Source: DAOWGG01 sp965369815
GTDB taxonomy: Bacteria; Patescibacteriota; Gracilibacteria; UM-FILTER-43-11
Assembly (NCBI GenBank): GCA_965369815.1
Contig: CBDUQS010000026.1
Span: 1-17,924, forward strand
Reading direction: 5' to 3'
Length of the DNA: 17,924 nucleotides
The notes beneath the pieces were generated by a model. The model saw nothing but the letters and a program-made list of their open reading frames with translations, searched no databases and was not told the DNA's origin. How positions within the stretch are numbered: the stretch's first letter is position 1; every line of letters starts with the position of its first letter. Of the stretch, positions 7,156 through 13,539 are shown in pieces. A program made the position numbers and the translations under genes.

Positions 7156-8637
7156 ATGAAATTCAAAAAACTCACTATTTTGATGCTCGGTTTAGTGCTT
7201 GTGGCCCCTGTTTTTTTGACGGGTTGTAAAAGTAAATGTCCTCGAGCAACGGATAATGTTCCAGGAACCAGTGATTATCGAGATGATTGTGCTTATGAAG
7301 AGTTAACCTCCGCACAAACGGGAAATCGTGAGTTAGATTTTTATATTGTTTACGACAATACGGATGCTTTTCGAGAGCAGGTTCAGGCTTTTCAAAGTCA
7401 GAATCAGGGGTTGATTGTTCGCATGAAGAAATTTGTGAATTTGGAGGAATATGAAGATCTAATCATCAATGAAATCGCCGAAGGAGAGGGGCCAGATGTG
7501 CTGATGATTCATAATTCATGGATGTTGAAGCACTGGAAGAAGCTCTTACCATTACCACTCGATTTGCCTGTGATTATGACGCCGGATATGTTCCGACAAA
7601 CTTATTTTCAGGCAGCGGCGGATGATCTTTTGATTGATGAAAAAATTTATAGCATGCCGTTGGCAATTGATAATCTAGCGATCTATTACAATAAGGCTTA
7701 TTTTAAAGATTTACTCGCAACCACTGATCATCCTGGAAATTTGTGGGAGGAGATTAAGGAGCAGGTGTTTAAACTCACCAAACAAAACAATAGCCCAGAA
7801 CGATTCTCGTTGGCTGGCCTTGGAATTGGACGTGGGGACAATGTGAACAGTGCGGTGGATATTCTTTATACGATGATGCTTCAGTACGGGGTTGATTTTT
7901 ATGACAGTAAGGGTGAAGCGGCAACTTTTGCCAACAAATCCATTTCTTCTGCGGGCGTTGAAAATCCAGGAGCTGAAGCCTTGGATCTTTACACTAGCTT
8001 TGGTTTGCCGAGTTACAAAAATTACAGCTGGAATGAAACCATCACTGGATTTGAGCCAGATAAAAAAGAGATCGACCCATTTGTTCGCGGTAAGGTGGCC
8101 ATGATTGTTGGGTATCCTTATTTATATGATGTTTTGACCCAGGAGATTCAGAATAAACAAAAGGCAGGTTCTTCACATATAGACGTGGGTGATATTGGCA
8201 TTGCTCCAATGCCACAACTGGTGAGTCCGACCGAATCTACTCGTCGTGATACGTTGGCGAGCTACTTTCCGTTGGCGGTGGCGCGAACCACAGATATGCC
8301 AAAGGAAGCGTGGTCACTCGTTCAGTATTTAACCACGGCAGACAGTCTTCAAACCTATCACAAAAAAACCAATAAACCGACCAGTCGAAAAGACTTGGTT
8401 CAAGAGCAACAAACGGAACCGTTGTTCGGTGTTTTTGCTTTCCAAGCACCGTTTGCTAAAAGTTTTAAAATCTACGACGCGGCGGCTTATCACAAGGTAT
8501 TTACCGAGGCGATTCAAAGCGTTGTTACGAATATTTCAACATCAAAAGACGCACTTAAAGAGGCTCAAACAAAAATTACTTGTATCATCAAAAAGCAACG
8601 AAAGCTTATTGATACGTCGGAGGATTGTGGGATTTAG
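7156..8637 (+). CDS. Extracellular solute-binding lipoprotein (ABC transporter family 1 type)
   Basis: This is likely a membrane-anchored binding protein that captures a sugar or related solute for an ABC importer. From ATG 7156 it has 493 residues. A lipoprotein signal peptide ends in the lipobox LTGC with C24 as the lipidated cysteine, which fixes the start against an in-frame ATG 20 codons upstream. After a short cysteine-containing linker, the family 1 fold is visible in ELDFYIVYDN, then GPDVLMIHNSW (near 115-125), IYSMPLAIDNLAIYYNKAYF (first hinge), GKVAMIVGYPYLYD and SYFPLAVART. No permease or ATPase gene is adjacent, so partners must lie elsewhere or it acts differently. The window's LspA would mature it. 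No SD is seen, although a promoter fits. The substrate is unknown. Confidence 0.88.
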   Translation: MKFKKLTILMLGLVLVAPVFLTGCKSKCPRATDNVPGTSDYRDDCAYEELTSAQTGNRELDFYIVYDNTDAFREQVQAFQSQNQGLIVRMKKFVNLEEYEDLIINEIAEGEGPDVLMIHNSWMLKHWKKLLPLPLDLPVIMTPDMFRQTYFQAAADDLLIDEKIYSMPLAIDNLAIYYNKAYFKDLLATTDHPGNLWEEIKEQVFKLTKQNNSPERFSLAGLGIGRGDNVNSAVDILYTMMLQYGVDFYDSKGEAATFANKSISSAGVENPGAEALDLYTSFGLPSYKNYSWNETITGFEPDKKEIDPFVRGKVAMIVGYPYLYDVLTQEIQNKQKAGSSHIDVGDIGIAPMPQLVSPTESTRRDTLASYFPLAVARTTDMPKEAWSLVQYLTTADSLQTYHKKTNKPTSRKDLVQEQQTEPLFGVFAFQAPFAKSFKIYDAAAYHKVFTEAIQSVVTNISTSKDALKEAQTKITCIIKKQRKLIDTSEDCGI

Positions 8638-8648
8638 TTCGACTTTAT

Positions 8649-8721
8649 TGCCATTCATAGGAGTGGTAACGACGAAGAATCTTAATTAAACTAGATTCTT
8701 CACTTTGTTCTGAATGACAAA
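8649..8721. repeat. Widespread palindromic intergenic repeat ('gattcttc...ctgaatgaca' family)
   Basis: GAAGAATCT (8674-8682) and AGATTCTTC (8693-8701) are perfect arms around a 10-base loop. The flanks CCATTCATAGGAGTGGTAACGA on the left and CACTTTGTTCTGAATGACAAA on the right match a MITE/REP-like repeat known from many bacterial phyla. It sits between two convergent genes and may also act as their shared terminator hairpin. Confidence 0.78.
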
Positions 8722-8746
8722 AGGGATGTGGGATCAAACAAGTGTT

Positions 8747-9418
8747 TTACTGGGCGTCCTTTTCCAAAAGACGTTTCGTTATTTTTCGGGCGTCCTTAGG
8801 TGAGCCGTCTAAATTGTGAAAAGGGTTTTGCCATAGATGATCGGATTCAATTCCCTCTATTCTTAAAATTTCGTCATGATCCATTAAAAAAGGTTGTGCT
8901 TTCATCCCTTCTTTTTCTTCGGGATCATAAACCGATAAGCACATTAATTGATTGCTAGCAGAATAAGTTCCTTCACTCATTACTAGTTTCCAAATGTTTT
9001 CCCCAACTCCCTCAATCCGATCGATTTTATAACCGTCTCGAATGCACAGTTGTTCTATTTTATCTAAGGCCTTTTTTCCCATTAAATAAACCATAATTCC
9101 TGGTCCGCCTTCTTTGTCATTTTCTAATCCAGCTTTTCGATCACTTTCATATTGGCTGGCCTTTCTCTTTTCTTCCTCATCGCAAATAATGCTAATTTTT
9201 TCTCGGAATCCCAGGGTGTCTTCAGTTAATATTTCAGCATATCGACTCAATGCTTTTTCCATTCCATCTCTCCGCTCTTCGTCTACCATTCCACAAACTA
9301 GCTTTATTCTTGCTCCAAAATCCATGGTTTCATCTTCTAAAACAGTTTGATTTTGCTCCAAAAGATCTCTTAGTAGATTGGTTGTATTTTGAGGTGTTTT
9401 TTCTTGTTGTTCGGGCAT
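8747..9418 (-). CDS. Acidic cytoplasmic protein with an internal duplication, function unknown
   Basis: No family is recognised. The chosen start is the ATG at 9418 (MPEQQEKTPQN), giving 223 residues. A further in-frame ATG at 9457 lies inside the spacer of the promoter at 9441-9470 and so could not be in the transcript. There is no signal peptide or membrane segment, and the N-terminal half is rich in glutamate, arginine and lysine. Residues 27-53 and 64-90 look like two copies of one unit, sharing the pattern L-E/T-E-D-x-T-x-x-F-x-x-x-I-x-x-x-C, with C42 and C79 equivalent, followed by an acidic DEE stretch. The C-terminal half (about 105-223) looks like a separate compact domain. The gene is divergent from the O-antigen-ligase-like gene and convergent with the solute-binding protein. 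The leader is about 16 bases with no SD. Confidence 0.78.
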   Translation of the reverse strand: MPEQQEKTPQNTTNLLRDLLEQNQTVLEDETMDFGARIKLVCGMVDEERRDGMEKALSRYAEILTEDTLGFREKISIICDEEEKRKASQYESDRKAGLENDKEGGPGIMVYLMGKKALDKIEQLCIRDGYKIDRIEGVGENIWKLVMSEGTYSASNQLMCLSVYDPEEKEGMKAQPFLMDHDEILRIEGIESDHLWQNPFHNLDGSPKDARKITKRLLEKDAQ

Positions 9419-9440
9419 AAGTTTATTGTTACGAGGGGCT

Positions 9441-9470
9441 ATTGTACTTTGCTTCATTCTTTACTGTCAA
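9441..9470 (-). promoter_or_regulatory. Strong promoter for the acidic protein gene
   Basis: On the minus strand a perfect TTGACA (9465-9470), an 18-base spacer and TACAAT (9441-9446) are visible. The transcript would start near 9434, 16 bases before the ATG at 9418. This is the best match to a sigma-70 promoter in the window. Confidence 0.72.
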
Positions 9471-9475
9471 TAATG

Positions 9476-9481
9476 TACAAT
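9476..9481 (+). promoter_or_regulatory. Candidate -10 box for the O-antigen-ligase-like gene
   Basis: TACAAT stands seven bases ahead of the ATG at 9488 and mirrors the minus-strand -10 box: ATTGTAC (9441-9447) and GTACAAT (9475-9481) are inverted copies. The -35 region is poor. If real, the mRNA would be essentially leaderless. Confidence 0.35.
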
Positions 9482-9487
9482 TTCTGC

Positions 9488-10756
9488 ATGAAGAAATTGA
9501 TCCAAATTCTTTTCGGCATTTTCCTTGTCACATTTCCCCTTTCTATCCGATGGGTTGTTTATGAGGAGGCGAGTTATCGATTCGGGAATTTTAATCCTTG
9601 GGTGACAGGGTTTATATATCTTCCTGAAGCACTTCTCTTGTTTATATTTTTACTGTGGTTTGTTGAAAAAACTCGAAATTCGAAACTCGAAATTCGAAAT
9701 GAAAATCAGTGGTTGTGGGGGGTGTTTGGGTTATTTGCTTTGAATGCTTTTGTGGTGACTTTTTTGAATGGCGATTCGCTTTTGGGTGCTCTTTTTGTGC
9801 TGAGACTGTTTGAAGGATTGATTTTATTTTGGTTGATTGTTGATAAAATTATTCCCTCTAAAAACATTGTTGCTATCCTTCTTCTTTCAGCGACGTTACA
9901 AATTATTTGGGGTTATGCGCAGTGGCGCACCAATGGAGCACTCGGTTTATCATTAATTGGTGAATCCGTGATTGGGCCTGAGGTGATGGGGGTTGCGAAA
10001 ATGGAATTGGCGGATGGCGTGAAGCAAATTCGAGCTTATGGATCCTTTTTACACTCCAATATTTTGGCGGCTTATTTGCTCACGGTTTTCTTTTTAAGCC
10101 TTCGTTATTTAAAGTATGGTAATAAGCTTTTTTGGCTCGGTTTATTCACGTGGGGCATTTATTTAACTCACAGTCGTGCTGCGATGTTAGCAGGTGGAGC
10201 TGGTTTGGCGATTTATATTTTATTTAGTGTTTTTAAATCTATTTCCTTTCGTCGAACGGTTGGGGTTGTCGTTCTTATTTTGTTGGCGATTGGGAATTTT
10301 TGGTTTTTTCAAAAAAGCTCTGTTATACAAACTCGAGATCTTTCCTGGCAGGAGCGATTGGATCAGAATGTTATGAGTGATCAGATGTTTTCTGAAAATC
10401 TTTTTGGTGTGGGTGTACGGAATTTTACATTGGAAATGGAGAATGTTTCGGAAGAAAAGTTGTTGCCTTGGGAATTTCAACCCGTTCACAATACCTACTT
10501 TTTAATGCTCAATGAAATTGGAATACAAGGTTTGATTTTATTTACCTTGTTCCTCGTTTTGTTTTTTGATTTCTATTGGAAGGCAGGGGCTGCATCGGCT
10601 TTATTTGTTCTTCTTTTTATTATGCCATTTGATCACTTTTTATGGGATAGTTGGGTTGGGATGATGCTGATGGCTTTGGTGGCTGGATTTGTGGGGGTTG
10701 AGAATCATAAAGAAGGATTGGTTGGAAAGGTAATTCATAATGATGAAAAAATTTAA
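9488..10756 (+). CDS. O-antigen ligase / polymerase-like multi-spanning membrane protein
   Basis: This probably joins or polymerises lipid-linked glycans on the outer face of the cytoplasmic membrane. From the ATG at 9488 it has 422 residues and about ten hydrophobic helices. This start begins with a clean first helix (MKKLIQILFGIFLVTFPL), while an upstream in-frame extension is unlike the family. Wzy/WaaL family marks are HSNILAAYL, the arginine-containing YLTHSRAAMLAGG, and the large-loop/helix motif PVHNTYFLMLNEIGIQGL near residue 335. Residues 62-72 (TRNSKLEIRNE), between the second and third helices, come from the heptanucleotide repeat. There is no SD. It is a plausible partner of the GT2 and GT4 enzymes in the window, but ligase and polymerase cannot be told apart by sequence. 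Confidence 0.83.
   Translation: MKKLIQILFGIFLVTFPLSIRWVVYEEASYRFGNFNPWVTGFIYLPEALLLFIFLLWFVEKTRNSKLEIRNENQWLWGVFGLFALNAFVVTFLNGDSLLGALFVLRLFEGLILFWLIVDKIIPSKNIVAILLLSATLQIIWGYAQWRTNGALGLSLIGESVIGPEVMGVAKMELADGVKQIRAYGSFLHSNILAAYLLTVFFLSLRYLKYGNKLFWLGLFTWGIYLTHSRAAMLAGGAGLAIYILFSVFKSISFRRTVGVVVLILLAIGNFWFFQKSSVIQTRDLSWQERLDQNVMSDQMFSENLFGVGVRNFTLEMENVSEEKLLPWEFQPVHNTYFLMLNEIGIQGLILFTLFLVLFFDFYWKAGAASALFVLLFIMPFDHFLWDSWVGMMLMALVAGFVGVENHKEGLVGKVIHNDEKI
9671..9700. repeat. GAAATTC/GAAACTC heptanucleotide repeat inside the O-antigen-ligase-like gene
   Basis: Units ACTCGAAATTCGAAACTCGA and the following AATTCGAAAT match the intergenic tracts near 5981-6096 and the tract in the GT2 gene. It encodes TRNSKLEIRN in an inter-helix loop and keeps the frame open. 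Confidence 0.86.
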
Positions 10757-10760
10757 GTAT

Positions 10761-10801
10761 TATAAAGAGCCCTAGCGAGGTGGCTTGAAGTCAGCTAGGG
10801 C
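10761..10801 (-). terminator. Terminator of the minus-strand lipoprotein gene
   Basis: GCCCTAGC (10769-10776) and GCTAGGGC (10794-10801) form a perfect 8-base stem, followed on the minus strand by TCTTTATAAT. It lies between two convergent genes. The T-rich tail is on the minus-strand side, so it mainly serves the gene at 10820-11401. Confidence 0.62.
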
Positions 10802-10819
10802 GTGTGTGGGGTGTGGTCA

Positions 10820-11401
10820 TTAGGGCACGATGACAGGTGGTTGTTCAGCATATGGATCGGAAGATGTCTTATAGGCAGACCTCTTCTTACCCTGTTGGGC
10901 CAGTCGAAGGCTGGCAAAGCTGCGACGGTAGAAGCTTATGAGTGTTTCTTCTTCTTTCTTCTTCGTGGCGATTTCAATAACTTTGCTACCCTGCTTAGAT
11001 ATGAAGCGGTACGACTTGATGTCGTTCTTACTCTCATGGTAGTTGTGTGGGAGTATAATCAGCATGTAGTCGGTTCGTGCTTCGCTAGGTTCGAAGGCCG
11101 ATACGATTTTCCTGCTGAACCCTTCCAGGTTGGCAGCCATCAGGATGATGCTTCTGCCATTTTTTGAACGTTCCAAGCTGCGACGATAGGGCACTTCGCT
11201 CTCAGACCAGAAGTAAATTGTCTGGTTGTGCCGAGCGAGCTCTTCTGCCTCATCTTCGGCTTTCGCATTCTGTCGCCTGACCTCATTTTCGGCTTCCAGC
11301 TTCTGTCGCCTGGCATACCTCTCCTCTTGCTGGTAATGCTCGACCAACGCACAGTTGCTCAAGATAAAAATGGCAACGATTCCGATCAGGACCTTCTTCA
11401 T
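10820..11401 (-). CDS. Putative lipoprotein of unknown function
   Basis: The product is 193 residues. A lipoprotein signal peptide MKKVLIGIVAIFILSNC ends in lipobox LSNC with C17 as the lipidation site. A highly charged stretch, probably a coiled coil, follows (about 22-55, many E, R, K, Q). A compact domain of unknown type occupies about 57-165, and the end is proline-rich (PPVIVP). The start is fixed by AGGAGG five bases upstream and by the signal peptide. The gene is GC-richer than its neighbours and, like the gene at 3056-3913, is an autonomous unit: a TTGACA promoter, a ~120-base leader with an inverted repeat, a strong SD and its own hairpin terminator. I infer acquisition by transfer or a distinct expression class. 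No name can be given. Confidence 0.82.
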   Translation of the reverse strand: MKKVLIGIVAIFILSNCALVEHYQQEERYARRQKLEAENEVRRQNAKAEDEAEELARHNQTIYFWSESEVPYRRSLERSKNGRSIILMAANLEGFSRKIVSAFEPSEARTDYMLIILPHNYHESKNDIKSYRFISKQGSKVIEIATKKKEEETLISFYRRSFASLRLAQQGKKRSAYKTSSDPYAEQPPVIVP

Positions 11402-11406
11402 CGCTT

Positions 11407-11412
11407 CCTCCT
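11407..11412 (-). promoter_or_regulatory. Shine-Dalgarno site AGGAGG of the lipoprotein gene
   Basis: The minus strand reads AGGAGG, then AAGCG, then ATG. This is a full consensus SD, the strongest in the window, whereas nearly all neighbouring genes have none. Confidence 0.78.
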
Positions 11413-11416
11413 ACTA

Positions 11417-11488
11417 TTAGTTGTGACCACACCGGTGATCATCAGACTAACAGTGTTGTTGACTGACAATACGATGAATCACAACTAA
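11417..11488 (-). promoter_or_regulatory. Long inverted repeat in the leader of the lipoprotein gene
   Basis: TTAGTTGTGA (11417-11426) and TCACAACTAA (11479-11488) are perfect 10-base arms 52 bases apart, inside the ~120-base leader. The right-hand side of the RNA stem ends only four bases before the SD, so folding could affect access to it. Whether it is regulatory is unproven. Confidence 0.42.
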
Positions 11489-11529
11489 CTTCCTAAATTT
11501 TTAAGAACAAAATAAATCTATTGGAACGT

Positions 11530-11557
11530 ATTTTAGTACGTTAATTTAATTTGTCAA
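11530..11557 (-). promoter_or_regulatory. Promoter of the lipoprotein gene, -10 overlapped by an inverted repeat
   Basis: A perfect TTGACA (11552-11557), a 16-base spacer and TAAAAT (11530-11535) are visible on the minus strand. ACGTA (11526-11530) and TACGT (11537-11541) flank the -10 box as an inverted repeat, which could be an operator. The transcript would start near 11523. Confidence 0.6.
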
Positions 11558-11562
11558 ACTAA

Positions 11563-11591
11563 TTGTTTCATTTTATTTTAATCTCTATAAT
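11563..11591 (+). promoter_or_regulatory. Promoter of the tsaE-HD gene, nearly leaderless
   Basis: TTGTTT (11563-11568), a 17-base spacer and a perfect TATAAT (11586-11591) are visible. The transcript would begin near 11598, only about three bases before the ATG at 11601. It stands back to back with the minus-strand promoter, with five bases between the two -35 boxes. Confidence 0.62.
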
Positions 11592-11600
11592 CAGACCATC

Positions 11601-12716
11601 ATGAATGCTGAATATATAACTAAAACACCGGAGGCAACTATTGAGCTTGGTAAAAAGCTGGCGGGTTGTTTGAATCCTGGTGATACTGTTTTGTTGTACG
11701 GAGATTTGGGGGCGGGTAAAACGCATTTTACCAAAGGGATTGCGGAGGGATTGGGGATTGAGTCGACCATCAAAAGTCCAACTTATGTTTATGTGAATCG
11801 ATATCCGGTGGAGGGGCATGTTGAAGGGCAAGTGGAGGGGCAAATCGATGGTCAATTTGCCAGTCAATCGGCTTTTCGCGAAGCTGCCCCTCAATGGCTA
11901 TATCATTATGATTTGTATCGGTTTCGTGAGGGGGATGATTTGTCGTCGATTGGGTTTGATGAAACGCTAGAGGATTCAAATGCTATTAACGTGGTGGAAT
12001 GGGCGGATCGATTGGGAGACAATCTTCCTGATCGCTATGTGCTCGTTGCATTTAATGTGAATCCGGATGAGCACATTGTTCAAATCCAGTTTGTAGACTC
12101 AGCAGTGGTTCCTGAGCCTCAAATTGAGGCATATTATGATGAATGGGTAACGCCACTGCATGTTTGTGCTCATGCTAAAAAAGTAACAGATGTGGCAATG
12201 CAGGTTGCTCAGGCTTTTGTTGACGTTGGTGAGATAGTGAAAATGGATCAAATTTATACTGCTTGTATGCTTCACGATATGAATCGAGTTTGTGATTTTA
12301 AAGAATTAAACCGAGATCGTTTTGAAGAAGAAGTAACCGATGAGAAATGGAATCGTTGGGTGGAATTACGTGAGCAATATAAAGGAATGCATCATGCTGA
12401 TATTTCAGCGAAGATTTTAAATGAACGTGGGTTTTATGAAACGGCGGAACTGATTCGCCTTCATAAATCCGTTAATATCGTGCGAGAGCCAAATGCTTAT
12501 GACAGCCTTGAAAAACAGATCGTTTATTATGCTGATAAGCGGGTGAAACACGATGAGATTGTTGATTTGGCTGAGAGATTTCGAGATGGGCGCGCGAGAT
12601 ATGAGCAGTTTGATTCAATTGATAATCGTGAATTGTTTGACGAGGTTGAAGAAAAAACTCAGCAACTTGAAAAGGAGTTGTTTAGTTCACTGAAGATTGA
12701 ACCGGGGGATGTATAA
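11601..12716 (+). CDS. tsaE: TsaE (tRNA t6A ATPase) fused to an HD-domain hydrolase, with a repeat-derived insert
   Basis: The N-terminal ~165 residues are TsaE, the P-loop ATPase that works with TsaB and TsaD in making N6-threonylcarbamoyl-adenosine on tRNA. Walker A GDLGAGKT is at 34-41, SPTYVYVNRY at 59-68, then YHYDLYRF at 101-108 and the Walker B-like region NVVEWADRL at 130-138. Between the second and third of these motifs about 29 residues (70-98, VEGHVEGQVEGQ onward) are not part of TsaE and are encoded by the ~80-base repeat at 11808. TsaE alone is usually about 150 residues. The remaining ~200 are an HD-type domain with HVCAHAKKV (187-195), the HD pair H225-D226 in CMLHDMNR, H264 in MHHADIS and D312 in YADKRV. 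HD domains are metal-dependent phosphohydrolases; the substrate here is unknown. Confidence 0.9.
   Translation: MNAEYITKTPEATIELGKKLAGCLNPGDTVLLYGDLGAGKTHFTKGIAEGLGIESTIKSPTYVYVNRYPVEGHVEGQVEGQIDGQFASQSAFREAAPQWLYHYDLYRFREGDDLSSIGFDETLEDSNAINVVEWADRLGDNLPDRYVLVAFNVNPDEHIVQIQFVDSAVVPEPQIEAYYDEWVTPLHVCAHAKKVTDVAMQVAQAFVDVGEIVKMDQIYTACMLHDMNRVCDFKELNRDRFEEEVTDEKWNRWVELREQYKGMHHADISAKILNERGFYETAELIRLHKSVNIVREPNAYDSLEKQIVYYADKRVKHDEIVDLAERFRDGRARYEQFDSIDNRELFDEVEEKTQQLEKELFSSLKIEPGDV
11808..11892. repeat. ~80-base dispersed repeat inserted in frame in tsaE
   Basis: GGAGGGGC-like words on the left and GCTGCCCCTC on the right are weakly complementary, and the core CAATTTGCCAGTCAATC recurs at 7002-7083. 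The segment falls exactly where the TsaE family has a short loop, and it leaves the frame open. Confidence 0.84.
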
Positions 12717-12731
12717 TCTCCCACCCCACCT

Positions 12732-12771
12732 TGCCAGGATGGCATGTGCCTCATCGCGGGTTGGAAAACCC
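12732..12771. other. Two tandem hairpins between convergent genes
   Basis: TGCCA/TGGCA (12732-12744) and GGGTT/AACCC (12758-12771) form two small stems in the 72-base gap between the tsaE-HD gene and the acidic-tailed membrane protein gene. Neither is followed by a T tract, so a terminator role is possible but unproven. The gap is more GC-rich than the flanking genes. Confidence 0.35.
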
Positions 12772-12788
12772 ACTCTTCGGCTTGATGC

Positions 12789-13538
12789 TTATTCATCGTC
12801 TTTTTCGTCCTCATCTTCCTCTTCTTCGCCATCTTCATCCTCTGGCTCTACTTCATCGTCTCCACCTAAATCGGTTTGAACGTTTAAGGCTTCAATGCCA
12901 TATAAGCGAACAAAGTTGTCGTAAATCAATTCGGTTAAGCCTCCAATAATTTGTAAAATCAGCCATACGCCAGGCATGGCAGCGAACATGATAAATAAAG
13001 GACTAGCGCCTGTAGAAAGAACCATCAGAGCTAATCCAATGCTCACAAAAATTCCTAGTGCTGAGCTGTAAATGCCGAGTAATGAATATTCATAGCCAGC
13101 CAGTATTTCCATGATTAAAGCAGAAATAAATGCACTTAGTAGGAAGTGAACTGCTGCTATCCCATTTACAATATCCAGCGCTGTACCCATTAAATACAAT
13201 GGAATGGTGAGGAAGAATAGGATTAGATTAAATAAGAAGATGTGCATGATGGTTGTCTTCCTTCGATTGTATTTCTCGTTGTCCATAAAGGTCACCATTA
13301 CTCCTGTTATGGTGTTGGCAGTTAGGGTTCCCACAAAGGTCATAATAATCACAACGAACATTGAAAGAGCGGTTCCCTCTTCCCCCTGAGGAACGACGTT
13401 GAGCATGAGGAAGTAAACAATAAAAAGAGCTAGAGTCCCTACAGAACCACCTACAATCCCACTAAGAAGTCTTAGGGAAAACAAGGAGAAGGTTAAAGGT
13501 CTTTTACCCACAATTGGGGCTTCGTTTGATTGTTCCAT
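12789..13538 (-). CDS. Multi-spanning membrane protein with acidic tail, function unknown
   Basis: The product is 249 residues with about six hydrophobic helices between residues 20 and 205. A very acidic C-terminal tail (last ~28 residues, nearly all D and E with a few G, V and K) presumably lies in the cytoplasm. A short soluble loop MDNEKYNRRKTT lies between the second and third helices. No catalytic motif is recognised. The layout is reminiscent of YIP1-like small integral membrane proteins, but that is only an impression. The ATG follows the lspA stop codon by one base on the same strand, so the two genes are almost certainly co-transcribed and perhaps translationally coupled. There is no SD. 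The function is unknown. Confidence 0.8.
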   Translation of the reverse strand: MEQSNEAPIVGKRPLTFSLFSLRLLSGIVGGSVGTLALFIVYFLMLNVVPQGEEGTALSMFVVIIMTFVGTLTANTITGVMVTFMDNEKYNRRKTTIMHIFLFNLILFFLTIPLYLMGTALDIVNGIAAVHFLLSAFISALIMEILAGYEYSLLGIYSSALGIFVSIGLALMVLSTGASPLFIMFAAMPGVWLILQIIGGLTELIYDNFVRLYGIEALNVQTDLGGDDEVEPEDEDGEEEEDEDEKDDE

Positions 13539-13539
13539 T

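Noticed and set aside
9389..9487. 33-residue N-terminal extension of the O-antigen-ligase-like protein
   Set aside because: It would run through the divergent promoter, and the first membrane helix starts cleanly at 9488.
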